NCBI RefSeq assembly: GCF_947499705.1
Contig: NZ_CANMPJ010000002.1
Span: 372,001-436,000, forward strand
Reading direction: 5' to 3'
DNA from: an uncultured Erythrobacter sp.
Lineage (GTDB): Bacteria > Pseudomonadota > Alphaproteobacteria > Sphingomonadales > Sphingomonadaceae
Length of the DNA: 64,000 nt
Part shown: positions 43,748-51,111 of the stretch, piece after piece
Numbering within the stretch: position 1 is the stretch's first letter
Layout of the letters: every line of letters starts with the position of its first letter
Translations under genes and position numbers: made by a program
Notes under the pieces: model-generated
Told to the model about the DNA's origin: nothing
Seen by the model: only the letters and a program-made list of their open reading frames with translations
Databases searched by the model: none

Positions 43748-43919
43748 TTTGGAACCTTTCAAGTCGGTGACGTCGGCGTTTCTGCCATGCGCAAATTTAC
43801 CCATAGGCTATGAGTGCCGGTGCGTGAACCAAGTCTGAAGCCCTCAGCTCCGCACTTGTCAATTGGAACGCGGCGAATGGTTAGCGGAATGTTGACCTTC
43901 TTTTGCAAAGAGCGGTGTC

Positions 43920-45263
43920 ATGAACGCTCCATTTCAAAAAACCGATGCCGTCCCGCTGGGGGAGGTGTCCGCAGAGCTGGAAACCATAGCAATCGTTGGC
44001 CTTGGCTATGTTGGCTTGCCGGTCGCCGTTGCTCTTGCTGAACGCCTCGCGCCCAAGGGGTGCCGCGTGGTCGGTTTCGACATTTCGGAACGCCGGATTC
44101 GGTCGCTCAGAGCCGGACACGATTTCACCCGCGAGATCGACGATGAACGGCTCGATGCGTGCGGCCTTGCCGTATCGGACGATCCCGAAGCGCTTCGCGC
44201 GGCGACGACGATCATCGTCACTGTCCCAACACCAATCACCGAAGAGCGCCGCCCTGACCTGACACCGCTGCGTTCGGCCTGCGAGACTATCGGCCCACGC
44301 CTGTCCGAAGGTGCGCTGGTGGTGTTCGAGTCCACCGTATTCCCTGGAGCGACCGAGGAATATTGCGGGCCATTGCTGGCTGAACATTCAGGGCTGAAAC
44401 AAGGGCGCGACTTTGCGCTCGGCTACTCACCTGAACGGATCAATCCGGGCGATACGGTCCACCGGCTTGAAAGCATCACCAAGATTATTGCCGCAGAAAA
44501 CCCCGAGGCGCTGGCCCGGATGCGCGCGATCTACAGCGCAATTGTCGATGCGGGCCTGCACGAAGCACCGAGCATCAAGGTCGCTGAAGCGGCCAAGGTG
44601 ATCGAAAACACGCAGCGCGATCTCAACATTGCGCTGATGAACGAGATTGCGCTGATCTTCGACAAAATGGAGATCCCGACGAAGGATGTGCTCGCGGCAG
44701 CTGGCACGAAGTGGAACTTCCTGCCCTTCACGCCAGGATTGGTCGGCGGTCACTGTATCGGCGTCGATCCGTACTACCTCACGGCAGCAGCGGAGAAGCT
44801 CGATTATCGCCCTGAGGTCATTCTTGCAGGTCGTCGGATCAATGATTCAATGGGGCAAGCGGTCGCACAGAAAGCCGTGAAGCTGCTGGTTTCACGTGAT
44901 ATTCCGCTAAGTCAGGCGCGGGTCGGAGTGCTGGGACTTACCTTCAAGCAGGACGTACCGGATATTCGGAACTCCAAAGTGCCGGACATACTCGCGGAAC
45001 TTGGCGAATACGGCATCGAACCGCTGATCGGCGATCCACTGGCAGACCCGGCAGAGGCGAAACACGAATATGGCGTGGAGCTGACCGCATCGGAGGACCT
45101 GACCGATCTGGACGCGCTAATCCTCGCAGTGGATCACGCCGACTATGTGGCCGAGGGCGCAGAACTTACCGCGCGGCTCAAAAAGGGTGGTGTGCTGGTT
45201 GACGTGAAATCAGCGCTTAAGCGCGAAGACCTCAGAGACGACGTGATTTACTGGGCGCTTTAA
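43920..45263 (+). CDS. UDP-sugar 6-dehydrogenase, TviB/WbpO-like
   Basis: A 447-residue nucleotide-sugar dehydrogenase: IAIVGLGYVGLPVAVAL, VTVPTPITEERRPDL, SPERINPGD, KVIENTQRDLNIALMNE and GLVGGHCIGVDPYYL with the catalytic cysteine. KQDVPDIRNSKV follows in the C-terminal domain. The pattern is that of the UDP-N-acetylglucosamine/galactosamine 6-dehydrogenases (TviB, WbpO), which yield UDP-HexNAc-uronic acid, rather than UDP-glucose dehydrogenase. It is the last plus-strand gene of the locus and its stop TAA lies at the edge of repeat copy A. Its promoter should lie in 43748-43919. Confidence 0.93.
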   Translation: MNAPFQKTDAVPLGEVSAELETIAIVGLGYVGLPVAVALAERLAPKGCRVVGFDISERRIRSLRAGHDFTREIDDERLDACGLAVSDDPEALRAATTIIVTVPTPITEERRPDLTPLRSACETIGPRLSEGALVVFESTVFPGATEEYCGPLLAEHSGLKQGRDFALGYSPERINPGDTVHRLESITKIIAAENPEALARMRAIYSAIVDAGLHEAPSIKVAEAAKVIENTQRDLNIALMNEIALIFDKMEIPTKDVLAAAGTKWNFLPFTPGLVGGHCIGVDPYYLTAAAEKLDYRPEVILAGRRINDSMGQAVAQKAVKLLVSRDIPLSQARVGVLGLTFKQDVPDIRNSKVPDILAELGEYGIEPLIGDPLADPAEAKHEYGVELTASEDLTDLDALILAVDHADYVAEGAELTARLKKGGVLVDVKSALKREDLRDDVIYWAL

Positions 45264-45396
45264 CGGTCGCAAAGCGACCGCAAGGCCGACTGGCCGTCCG
45301 CAACGACGCGATCTTTGATCGCATGAGCGAGGGAAGCGAAGCTGAACGACCGTAGGGAGGACAACTCGCACCCCGGATGGGGTGCGAAAATCAGAC
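45262..45396. repeat. Interspersed hairpin repeat, copy A
   Basis: A structured intergenic element that recurs at 49592-49696. In order on the plus strand it has four inverted repeats: GGTCGC/GCGACC (45265-45279), GGCC/GGCC (45284-45295), GCGATC/GATCGC (45308-45322) and GCACCCC/GGGGTGC (45368-45385, loop GGAT). The linker ATGAGCGAGG (45323-45332) is shared with copy B except its first base. Copy A carries about 30 extra bases between the third and fourth hairpins. Its left edge meets the stop of the TviB-like gene and its right edge AAATCA contains the reversed stop codon of coq7. No uridine tract follows a hairpin, so it is not an ordinary terminator. Confidence 0.85.
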
Positions 45397-45912
45397 TCTC
45401 TCACTTACCTTGATTGCGATGCGGCATCCCAGCCGGATCGCTCCGGAAAGCAGCGGATAGGCTGGCGCCTTCTCCGCTCCATTCGCCAAAGCCGCATCGC
45501 GGTGCTCACGTTCGTCTTCGCGGAATTCCTCGATCATGTCGGCCAATTCCGGATCGTCACCCGTATCCTGCAAACGGTCGAGCTGCTCGGAATAGTGCTT
45601 GTCGATCTCCTCTTCGACCGCTGCGGTGCAAGCCATCGCGGCCTCGGGGCCAAGCAATGCCGTGCCTGCGCCCAGCGCATAACCCGCCGCCGACCAGAAG
45701 GGTTGCAAAGCCGTGGGGCGCACGCCGCGTTCGGCCATCAACGCGTCAAATTTCGCGCGGTGGCCCTCTTCCTGTTCGGCCATATGGCGAATCTCCGCCG
45801 AATGCGGTCCGCGATCACCCATTACGGCAAGCTGACCTTCGTAGATCCGTGTCGCGCCGAATTCGCCGGCCTGGTCGACCCGGATCATGCGGTGAAGTTC
45901 GTCGCGTTTCAT
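45391..45912 (-). CDS. coq7: Demethoxyubiquinone hydroxylase, Coq7
   Basis: A 173-residue di-iron protein of the Coq7/CLK-1 family. The metal ligands are visible in DQAGEFGATRIYEGQ, AEQEEGHRAKFD, EEEIDKHYSEQ and REDEREHRD. It hydroxylates 2-octaprenyl-3-methyl-6-methoxy-1,4-benzoquinol in ubiquinone synthesis at the inner membrane. The ATG at 45912 is where family homology begins, although the frame is open to 46116; it overlaps dsbB by 4 bp. Its stop codon is embedded in the end of repeat copy A. Confidence 0.94.
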   Translation of the reverse strand: MKRDELHRMIRVDQAGEFGATRIYEGQLAVMGDRGPHSAEIRHMAEQEEGHRAKFDALMAERGVRPTALQPFWSAAGYALGAGTALLGPEAAMACTAAVEEEIDKHYSEQLDRLQDTGDDPELADMIEEFREDEREHRDAALANGAEKAPAYPLLSGAIRLGCRIAIKVSERV

Positions 45913-46379
45913 ACCTGCTCCTGTTTGGCGCCCGTTCCCAAGCTCAGCCCTAAGATGGTGAGTCCACCCAGTGTAGAGAAGAGGAAATTCCATCCGGCGA
46001 GAGAAATCCCGAAGAGGCTCCAAGGCGCAACGTCGCAGCGATGGATTGGCGCAGCGGACGGGTCCATTACGTCGATATTGGTCGAAAGCGTGGCACAGCC
46101 TGTGATCCCTTCCCACCAGCCATATTCAACACCGGCATGGAACGCCCCGATCAGGCCCGAAACGATGATCGCAATCGCCGCAAGGCTCGTCCAAAGCCGG
46201 GCAGGAGCTGTTACAAATGCCAAAAGCGCGAAGAGGATGGCGGCAAAGTGCGGCCAGCGCTGCCACCAGCACATTTCGCACGGGTACAGGCCAAAGCCAT
46301 ATTGGGAGATGTAAGCGCCGCCGAGCAATCCCGCAGGGATCGCAAAGGCGAGCAGCTTGGCTTGCTGCAAACGGGTCAT
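45909..46379 (-). CDS. dsbB: Disulfide bond formation protein B
   Basis: A 156-residue inner-membrane protein with four hydrophobic segments. It has two cysteine pairs: C34/C37 in PCEMCWWQRWPH, which exchange electrons with quinone, and C95/C115 on the second periplasmic loop (ITGCATLS, HRCDVAP), which oxidise DsbA. It lies 19 bp downstream of ctpA and overlaps coq7 by 4 bp. A quinone-using redox protein next to a ubiquinone synthesis gene is a sensible functional pair. Confidence 0.92.
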   Translation of the reverse strand: MTRLQQAKLLAFAIPAGLLGGAYISQYGFGLYPCEMCWWQRWPHFAAILFALLAFVTAPARLWTSLAAIAIIVSGLIGAFHAGVEYGWWEGITGCATLSTNIDVMDPSAAPIHRCDVAPWSLFGISLAGWNFLFSTLGGLTILGLSLGTGAKQEQV

Positions 46380-46398
46380 GCGGCGCTACTTAATCGCG

Positions 46399-47736
46399 TC
46401 AGTCGCGCAGCGCCACCGAACTCTTGGTGGTGCGGCGCAGTGTTTCGAGCGCGTAATGCAGCTGGAAATCCTCAATGCCCTTCTCTTCGAGCTGCTCGGC
46501 AGTCTGCTGGAAGCGCGGATCATCGACCTTGTCGTTCTCCAGCTCTTCGTCCTTGATGCCCAACTCGTTGATCAGATGGCCGCGCAGATCGGATTCGCGC
46601 GTCAGGTATTTCTGGCGCAACGCAAGGTCCGGATCGGAAAGCTGCGGCACGGAGATGTCGGGATTGATCCCGCCTTCCTGCACCGACTTGCCTGCCGGGG
46701 TGAAGTAACGTGCCGTCGTCAGCTTTAGCGCCGCATCGGAACCCAGAGGGAGCAATGATTGCACCGAACCCTTGCCGAAGCTGCGATCGCCCATGATCAG
46801 CGCGCGGCGGTGATCCTGCAGTGCACCAGCGACGATCTCGGACGCCGAAGCAGAACCCGCGTCGATCAACACGATGACAGGAACGCCCTCGGCCATATCG
46901 CCGCGGAACACGGTCTCTGCATCGTAGAGCAAGGTTTCGCCCCGAGCGCGTCCGCGCTGCGAGACGATCCGGCCCGAATCGAGGAACAGGTCGGACAAGG
47001 CAACCGCTTCATCGAGCGAGCCGCCAGGATTCGAACGAAGATCGAGGATCAATCCGCTCACGCGGCCCGTCGCTTCTTTCTGGATCTCGCCCCATGCGTT
47101 GAACACGTCCGCGCCAACATCGGCGGAGAATTCGTTGACCATGATGACGCCGATATTGCCCGCTTCGAGCGAGTGCGTAACCGGCTCAAGCTCAATCACG
47201 CCGCGTGTCACAGGCACTTCGAGCGGCTCGTCGCGGCCCGGGCGGAAAATCGTCAGCTTGATCGACGTGCCCGCCTTGCCGCGCATCCGCGCAACCGCAT
47301 CGTCCAGCTCGCCGCCGTAAATCAGCTCGCCATCCAGGTGCGTGATGAAATCGCCAGCCTTGATCCCGGCTTCATCAGCCGGACTGCCGCGGAATGGCGA
47401 GATTACCTTTACCGCGCCGTCTTCCATCACGACCGACAGGCCGAGCCCGGAATAATTGCCGTCGATCATGGTTTCGAGCCGTTGCAGATCGCTGCCGTCG
47501 AGATAGCCCGAATGCGGATCGAGCGCCGCCAGCATCCCGTCAATCGCGCCGCGCACCAGCACATCGTCCTCGACCGGTTCGACATAGCTCGCCTTGATCC
47601 GCTGATAGGTCGCGAACAATTTCGAGAATTCCGGTCCAGCCCGGCCATCCACCTGCGCCATTGAGGCGGTGGCGGTGGGAATCAGGGCGACCGCAGTAAC
47701 GAGCGCTGCACTCTGCAGCAAAGCAGCAATTTTCAT
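46399..47736 (-). CDS. ctpA: Carboxy-terminal processing protease (S41 family)
   Basis: A 445-residue periplasmic serine protease: signal peptide (about 1-25), helical N-terminal part, PDZ domain (about 85-165: VISPFRGSPADEAGIKAGDFI) and S41 catalytic core. The nucleophile Ser lies in DAGSASASEIVAGAL and the Lys base in GDRSFGKGSVQ. The ATG at 47736 is chosen because it begins the signal peptide; AGGAG lies upstream. It usually accompanies envC in this order and processes envelope and murein-related proteins. Confidence 0.94.
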   Translation of the reverse strand: MKIAALLQSAALVTAVALIPTATASMAQVDGRAGPEFSKLFATYQRIKASYVEPVEDDVLVRGAIDGMLAALDPHSGYLDGSDLQRLETMIDGNYSGLGLSVVMEDGAVKVISPFRGSPADEAGIKAGDFITHLDGELIYGGELDDAVARMRGKAGTSIKLTIFRPGRDEPLEVPVTRGVIELEPVTHSLEAGNIGVIMVNEFSADVGADVFNAWGEIQKEATGRVSGLILDLRSNPGGSLDEAVALSDLFLDSGRIVSQRGRARGETLLYDAETVFRGDMAEGVPVIVLIDAGSASASEIVAGALQDHRRALIMGDRSFGKGSVQSLLPLGSDAALKLTTARYFTPAGKSVQEGGINPDISVPQLSDPDLALRQKYLTRESDLRGHLINELGIKDEELENDKVDDPRFQQTAEQLEEKGIEDFQLHYALETLRRTTKSSVALRD

Positions 47737-47869
47737 GGGAAAGAGAGGCTCCTTTCGACTCGGTGGATATAGGTTTGCATGGCTGAACGCCAGATGATTA
47801 CCGGTCGAACCGCCCACAGCGTCCCACGAAGGGTCATGCCAAGGCGCAAGTTCTAAACCGTTCGGCGCG

Positions 47870-49138
47870 CTACCCGAGGAATCGCAGCGGGTTCACAGGG
47901 CCGCCGCCATTGCGCAATTCTATTGTGATTGCAGGCTCTTCCTGAGCGGCGACACCGATGGGGCTACCACCGATCAATTGGTCGCCGACATCAACTGTGG
48001 TGCGATCCAAACCCGTTATCAGGCTGGTCCAGCCCCCTGCATGTTCGATGATCACGATTCGGCCAAATCCCCGATAAGGACCGGAGAAAGCCACTCGCCC
48101 AGTCGCGGGAGCCACAACTTGCGCGCCTGCAGCAGGAGCAAGCGAGAGCCCGGTGCTGCGAAGCCCGCTTCCGCGCAGTTCCCCGAAGCCCGCAATGGTG
48201 CGGCCTTGTACCGGCAACTGGAAATCGGACGGCGGCGGCGTGTTCGCGGTGACTGTCGGCGATGGGTCGGCATCAGGCGTTTCATCGGAGGCCGCCGCAG
48301 CTTCGGTTGCGGACGGGGCAGGCATCACCAGGCCCGCTGGCCTCACCATCGGTCCTGGCAAAGCGGCCAACTCGCGGCGCAGGGTTGCTGCTTCGTCGAT
48401 TTGCTCGATCAATCCGTCGAGATCGCGCGCTTCTTCGGCGAGTGCCAAGGCCCGCTCAGCTTCGCGCGAGGCGCTGCTGCGGGCTTCGGTCGATGCCAGC
48501 CGCTGGCGGGTTTCAAGCTCGGTCAATTCAGCGCGTTTGGACTGGAGGTCCTCTTCGCTGGTTCGCAGGTTAGCAAGCGCTTGCTGTGCCTGACGCTCAA
48601 GCTCGCGTCCCCTTTCCAGTTCGCCGCGCAAGGCGGAGGTCCGCTGCCGAATTTCCGGCACCGCGCTGTCGAGCACTGCGCGGACATAGACCAGATCTTT
48701 GAGCGAACCGGGTTGCAGCGCCGACAAGGCCAGCGGGCGGCGGGCCGTGGTTTGCAACGCGCTGGTCAGCCGAACAAGCGGCTGCCGACGCTCGGCCAGA
48801 CGGGCGGACAAGGCACCGCGTTCATTCCGGGCGAGCGAGAACCGCGCGCGCGCAGCAGCGATATCGGCTTCGGAGCGTTGAATACGGGCGGCGATTGCAG
48901 CGGCTTCGCGAGCGGTTTTGTCAGCGGCTTCAGTTGCTTCTTCGGCCTCGGCTGCAAGCCGCTCGGCTCGTGCTTCGGCGCGCTGGCTCTCCCGCGTGGC
49001 GCGCTGCAGTTCGGCCTGTGCTTCGTCCGGCTCCATGACTGCGACATCACGCTGCGCGCTGCCATCGGGCACGGCCAGAGCCAAAGCGGCGATGATTGCC
49101 AGACCGGTCACCCCAAGGAAAAGTGTGTTGCGCTCCAT
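47870..49138 (-). CDS. EnvC-like murein hydrolase activator with degenerate LytM domain
   Basis: A 422-residue protein with a signal/anchor (about 5-28), a long coiled coil (about 35-260) and a C-terminal M23/LytM domain (about 305-420). In that domain the zinc ligands are gone: the expected H-x-x-x-D site reads STGLSL, the YAHL histidine site reads ITGL and the HLHFE motif reads ITIEL. This is the hallmark of EnvC, which activates amidases rather than cutting murein itself. The ATG at 49138 follows an AGGG site; an earlier in-frame start at 49174 would overlap rlmH. Confidence 0.9.
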   Translation of the reverse strand: MERNTLFLGVTGLAIIAALALAVPDGSAQRDVAVMEPDEAQAELQRATRESQRAEARAERLAAEAEEATEAADKTAREAAAIAARIQRSEADIAAARARFSLARNERGALSARLAERRQPLVRLTSALQTTARRPLALSALQPGSLKDLVYVRAVLDSAVPEIRQRTSALRGELERGRELERQAQQALANLRTSEEDLQSKRAELTELETRQRLASTEARSSASREAERALALAEEARDLDGLIEQIDEAATLRRELAALPGPMVRPAGLVMPAPSATEAAAASDETPDADPSPTVTANTPPPSDFQLPVQGRTIAGFGELRGSGLRSTGLSLAPAAGAQVVAPATGRVAFSGPYRGFGRIVIIEHAGGWTSLITGLDRTTVDVGDQLIGGSPIGVAAQEEPAITIELRNGGGPVNPLRFLG

Positions 49139-49142
49139 CGGC

Positions 49143-49592
49143 TTACCCTGCCCGATGATAGGGGTGTCCGGCAAGAATGCTCGTCGCGCGATAGAGCTGC
49201 TCCATCAGCATCGCCCGGGCGAGCAGATGCGGCCAAGTCGCCGGACCAAAAGCGAGCAGCAGATCCGCATCGGCACGTTCTTGATCGGAATGCCCATCCG
49301 CCGCGCCAAGCACAAAGCGCGTCTCCCGCATCCCATCATCACGCCAGCGCCCAAGCAGTGCGGCGAAGTCTTCCGAGGACATCGCCTTCCCGCGCTCGTC
49401 GAGCAACACGGTTTTGTGCGGGGATTGAGGGTCCGGAATTTTGCCGCCGGTCTCGGGCAATTCGGTGAGCTTCACCGGCCAAGTCAGCCGCTTCTCATAG
49501 CGCGCAACCAGCTCCGCTTCGGGCGAGCGAGCGATCTTTCCGCGAGCGATGACGTGGAGGAGGATAGAAATTGATCCGTGGCCTGGAACCAA
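49143..49592 (-). CDS. rlmH: 23S rRNA (pseudouridine1915-N3)-methyltransferase
   Basis: A SPOUT-class methyltransferase with FVLGAADGHSDQ and the C-terminal WPHLLARAMLMEQLYRATSI and PYHRAG knot signature. It methylates pseudouridine 1915 in helix 69 of 23S rRNA. The start is odd: no ATG or GTG is available. The only standard option in frame is TTG at 49592-49590, directly at the edge of repeat copy B, which adds about nine residues before the usual N-terminus (LLHVIARGKI). ATC or ATT codons at the expected position are an alternative. Confidence 0.93.
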   Translation of the reverse strand: MVPGHGSISILLHVIARGKIARSPEAELVARYEKRLTWPVKLTELPETGGKIPDPQSPHKTVLLDERGKAMSSEDFAALLGRWRDDGMRETRFVLGAADGHSDQERADADLLLAFGPATWPHLLARAMLMEQLYRATSILAGHPYHRAG

Positions 49593-49696
49593 ACGGTCCG
49601 CTCGCGGACCGCAAGGCCGACCGGCCGCCCGCAGCGATGCGGCCTTAAGGCCGCGTGAGCGAGGATACGGCAGCCCGGATGGGCTGCCTCAAATCA
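49592..49696. repeat. Interspersed hairpin repeat, copy B
   Basis: The second copy of the element at 45262-45396. Hairpins in the same order: GGTCCG/CGGACC (49595-49610), GGCC/GGCC (49615-49626), GCGGCC/GGCCGC (49639-49654) and GGCAGCCC/GGGCTGCC (49669-49688, loop GGAT). Hairpins 1, 3 and 4 differ from copy A by changes on both arms that keep pairing. Shared unpaired parts are GCAAGGCCGAC, TGAGCGAGG and the terminal AAATCA. The right end contains the reversed stop codon of rsfS, the left end the TTG start of rlmH, so it occupies the whole rsfS-rlmH gap. Confidence 0.85.
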
Positions 49697-50107
49697 AGAC
49701 GCCGCCGCTTCACCGCCCTCGAACGACCACATGCGTTCAAGGTTGTAGAAGCTGCGCACTTCGGGGCGGAACAAGTGGACGACCACGTCGCCAGCATCGA
49801 TCAAAACCCAGTCGGCAGCCGGCAGACCTTCAATCCGCGCGGGACCAAAGCCGGCTTGCTTGACCTTTTCGGCCAATTTCTGCGCCATCGACGCCACTTG
49901 CCGGGTCGAGCGACCGCTCGCGATCACCATGTGATCGGCAATCGAGCTTTTCCCCTCGAGCGGGATCGAGACGATTTCCTGCGCCTGATCATCGTCGAGC
50001 TGGCTCATCACCAGATCGTGCAGTTCGTGCGTGGGCATTTTAGCAGCCATAATTGCCACCTTGTTCAATGCAGCGGCGGTTGCCGTTGAGGTTTGTGCCT
50101 GTGTCAT
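49694..50107 (-). CDS. rsfS: Ribosomal silencing factor RsfS
   Basis: A 137-residue protein with the DUF143/Iojap core: LVMSQLDDDQAQEIVSIPLEGK, SIADHMVIASGRSTRQVASMA, ADWVLIDAGDVVVHLFRPEVRSFYNLERMW. It binds uL14 on the 50S subunit and blocks subunit joining in poor growth conditions. The ATG at 50107 was chosen over an in-frame TTG at 50113; internal ATGs at about residues 20-24 are possible too. Between it and rlmH lies repeat copy B. Confidence 0.93.
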   Translation of the reverse strand: MTQAQTSTATAAALNKVAIMAAKMPTHELHDLVMSQLDDDQAQEIVSIPLEGKSSIADHMVIASGRSTRQVASMAQKLAEKVKQAGFGPARIEGLPAADWVLIDAGDVVVHLFRPEVRSFYNLERMWSFEGGEAAAS

Positions 50108-50173
50108 AGGCAAGCAGAAGTCTCCAGATTGCGGGGCAGACAGGAATGCGGACAGAAACGCGGTTCAGGCGCC

Positions 50174-50830
50174 TCATGCGTCCTCCCTTGGTTGGATCTG
50201 ACGGAATGTCAGTCGGTCGCGCACAGATGTGTTTCGATATTGCGACGCCCAATCGGCATGATCACGGCGAATGGCCGTGGCCGAGCGAGCATCTGGATCG
50301 AAACGCATGAACACCAGGGCCGGTGCGCTCCATTGCCCCCGTTTCCGAAAACTGGCGGCAGACACACGATAGCGTCTGAGCCAGGCCATGGCGGGGCTCG
50401 TCATGGCATCCGCGTTATAGCCGGGCCTTGCAATCACTGCAATCGGCATTGTCCTCGCTATGGCGCGCCAGTGCTTCCAACGGTGGAACTGCACGAGGTT
50501 GTCGGACCCCATCAGCCATACGAATTCGCGCTTGGGATAGCGCCGTTTCAGCTTGCGCAATGTATCCACGGTGAAGCGCGTATCGAGCTGCAATTCGATC
50601 GCGGTGGGCACGATTGGAGCACGCCGCGCCTGCGCTTCAGCCGACATGAGGCGCGCGGAAAGCGGGGCCATTCCTGACTTGGGTTTTAGGGGGTTTCCCG
50701 GAGACACAAGCCACCATGATTCATCAAGACCAAGCGCGTCCATCGCGAAGCGGGTGATGCGCCGATGCCCGCCATGCGCAGGGTTGAAACTGCCGCCTAA
50801 AAGACCGGTTCGCTGGCTCGATTTTCTCAA
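50174..50830 (-). CDS. nadD: Nicotinate-nucleotide adenylyltransferase
   Basis: A 218-residue nucleotidyltransferase with the ATP-binding GGSFNPAHGGH motif, FVWLMGSDNLVQFHRWKHW and a C-terminal SATAIR segment. It makes nicotinic acid adenine dinucleotide in NAD synthesis. The start appears to be TTG at 50830; no in-frame ATG or GTG precedes the motif and a GAAGG lies just upstream. It heads the minus-strand operon nadD-rsfS-rlmH-envC-ctpA-dsbB-coq7. The C-terminal third is unusually Arg-rich. Confidence 0.92.
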   Translation of the reverse strand: MRKSSQRTGLLGGSFNPAHGGHRRITRFAMDALGLDESWWLVSPGNPLKPKSGMAPLSARLMSAEAQARRAPIVPTAIELQLDTRFTVDTLRKLKRRYPKREFVWLMGSDNLVQFHRWKHWRAIARTMPIAVIARPGYNADAMTSPAMAWLRRYRVSAASFRKRGQWSAPALVFMRFDPDARSATAIRRDHADWASQYRNTSVRDRLTFRQIQPREDA

Positions 50831-50920
50831 AAGATTTGGGCCTTCTTTCAGTCTGCAAAGCTCCGATCAACGGCAGCATTAGCAGGGCCAGCGAATCATG
50901 TCAGTCTTGGCGAATCGGCC

Positions 50921-50949
50921 TCGAAAACATTGTGTCGCGTTCGTACAAT
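50921..50949 (+). promoter_or_regulatory. Probable promoter of the M23 peptidase-bactofilin operon
   Basis: TCGAAA (50921-50926) and TACAAT (50944-50949) are 17 bp apart; the -10 is close to consensus and the -35 matches four of six positions. Transcription would begin near 50956. The following leader contains two adjacent hairpins: GGTGAA/TTCACC (50989-51003) and CCGAT/ATCGG (51004-51018). The same 281-bp gap (50831-51111) must also hold the nadD promoter on the other strand, which I could not pick out. Confidence 0.45.
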
Positions 50950-51111
50950 TCTCTCGAATCTGCCCTGATTCAGCACAGATTGCCCAGAGGTGAACGTTTC
51001 ACCCCGATTCCGCATCGGTTCGGCGGCAACGTTAACACTTCGATTCGACCCGGGCGATTTGCGTTGGTAGCTCCGCTGCCCAAGGAACAAGAACCAAAAA
51101 ACGGGGCCGCC

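Noticed and set aside
45368..45390. Hairpin GCACCCC-GGAT-GGGGTGC read as a Rho-independent terminator between tviB-like and coq7 genes
   Set aside because: Neither strand has a T-run after the stem, and the hairpin is one part of a larger repeated element with three more hairpins.
45382..46314. 310-codon plus-strand frame opposite coq7 and dsbB
   Set aside because: coq7 di-iron motifs and dsbB cysteine pairs establish the minus-strand genes; the plus frame is Arg/Cys-rich noise that begins inside the repeat end.
47978..49468. 496-codon plus-strand frame opposite envC and rlmH
   Set aside because: It runs across two recognised minus-strand genes and shows Arg/Gly/Ala-rich filler without motifs, as expected of a shadow frame in high-GC DNA.
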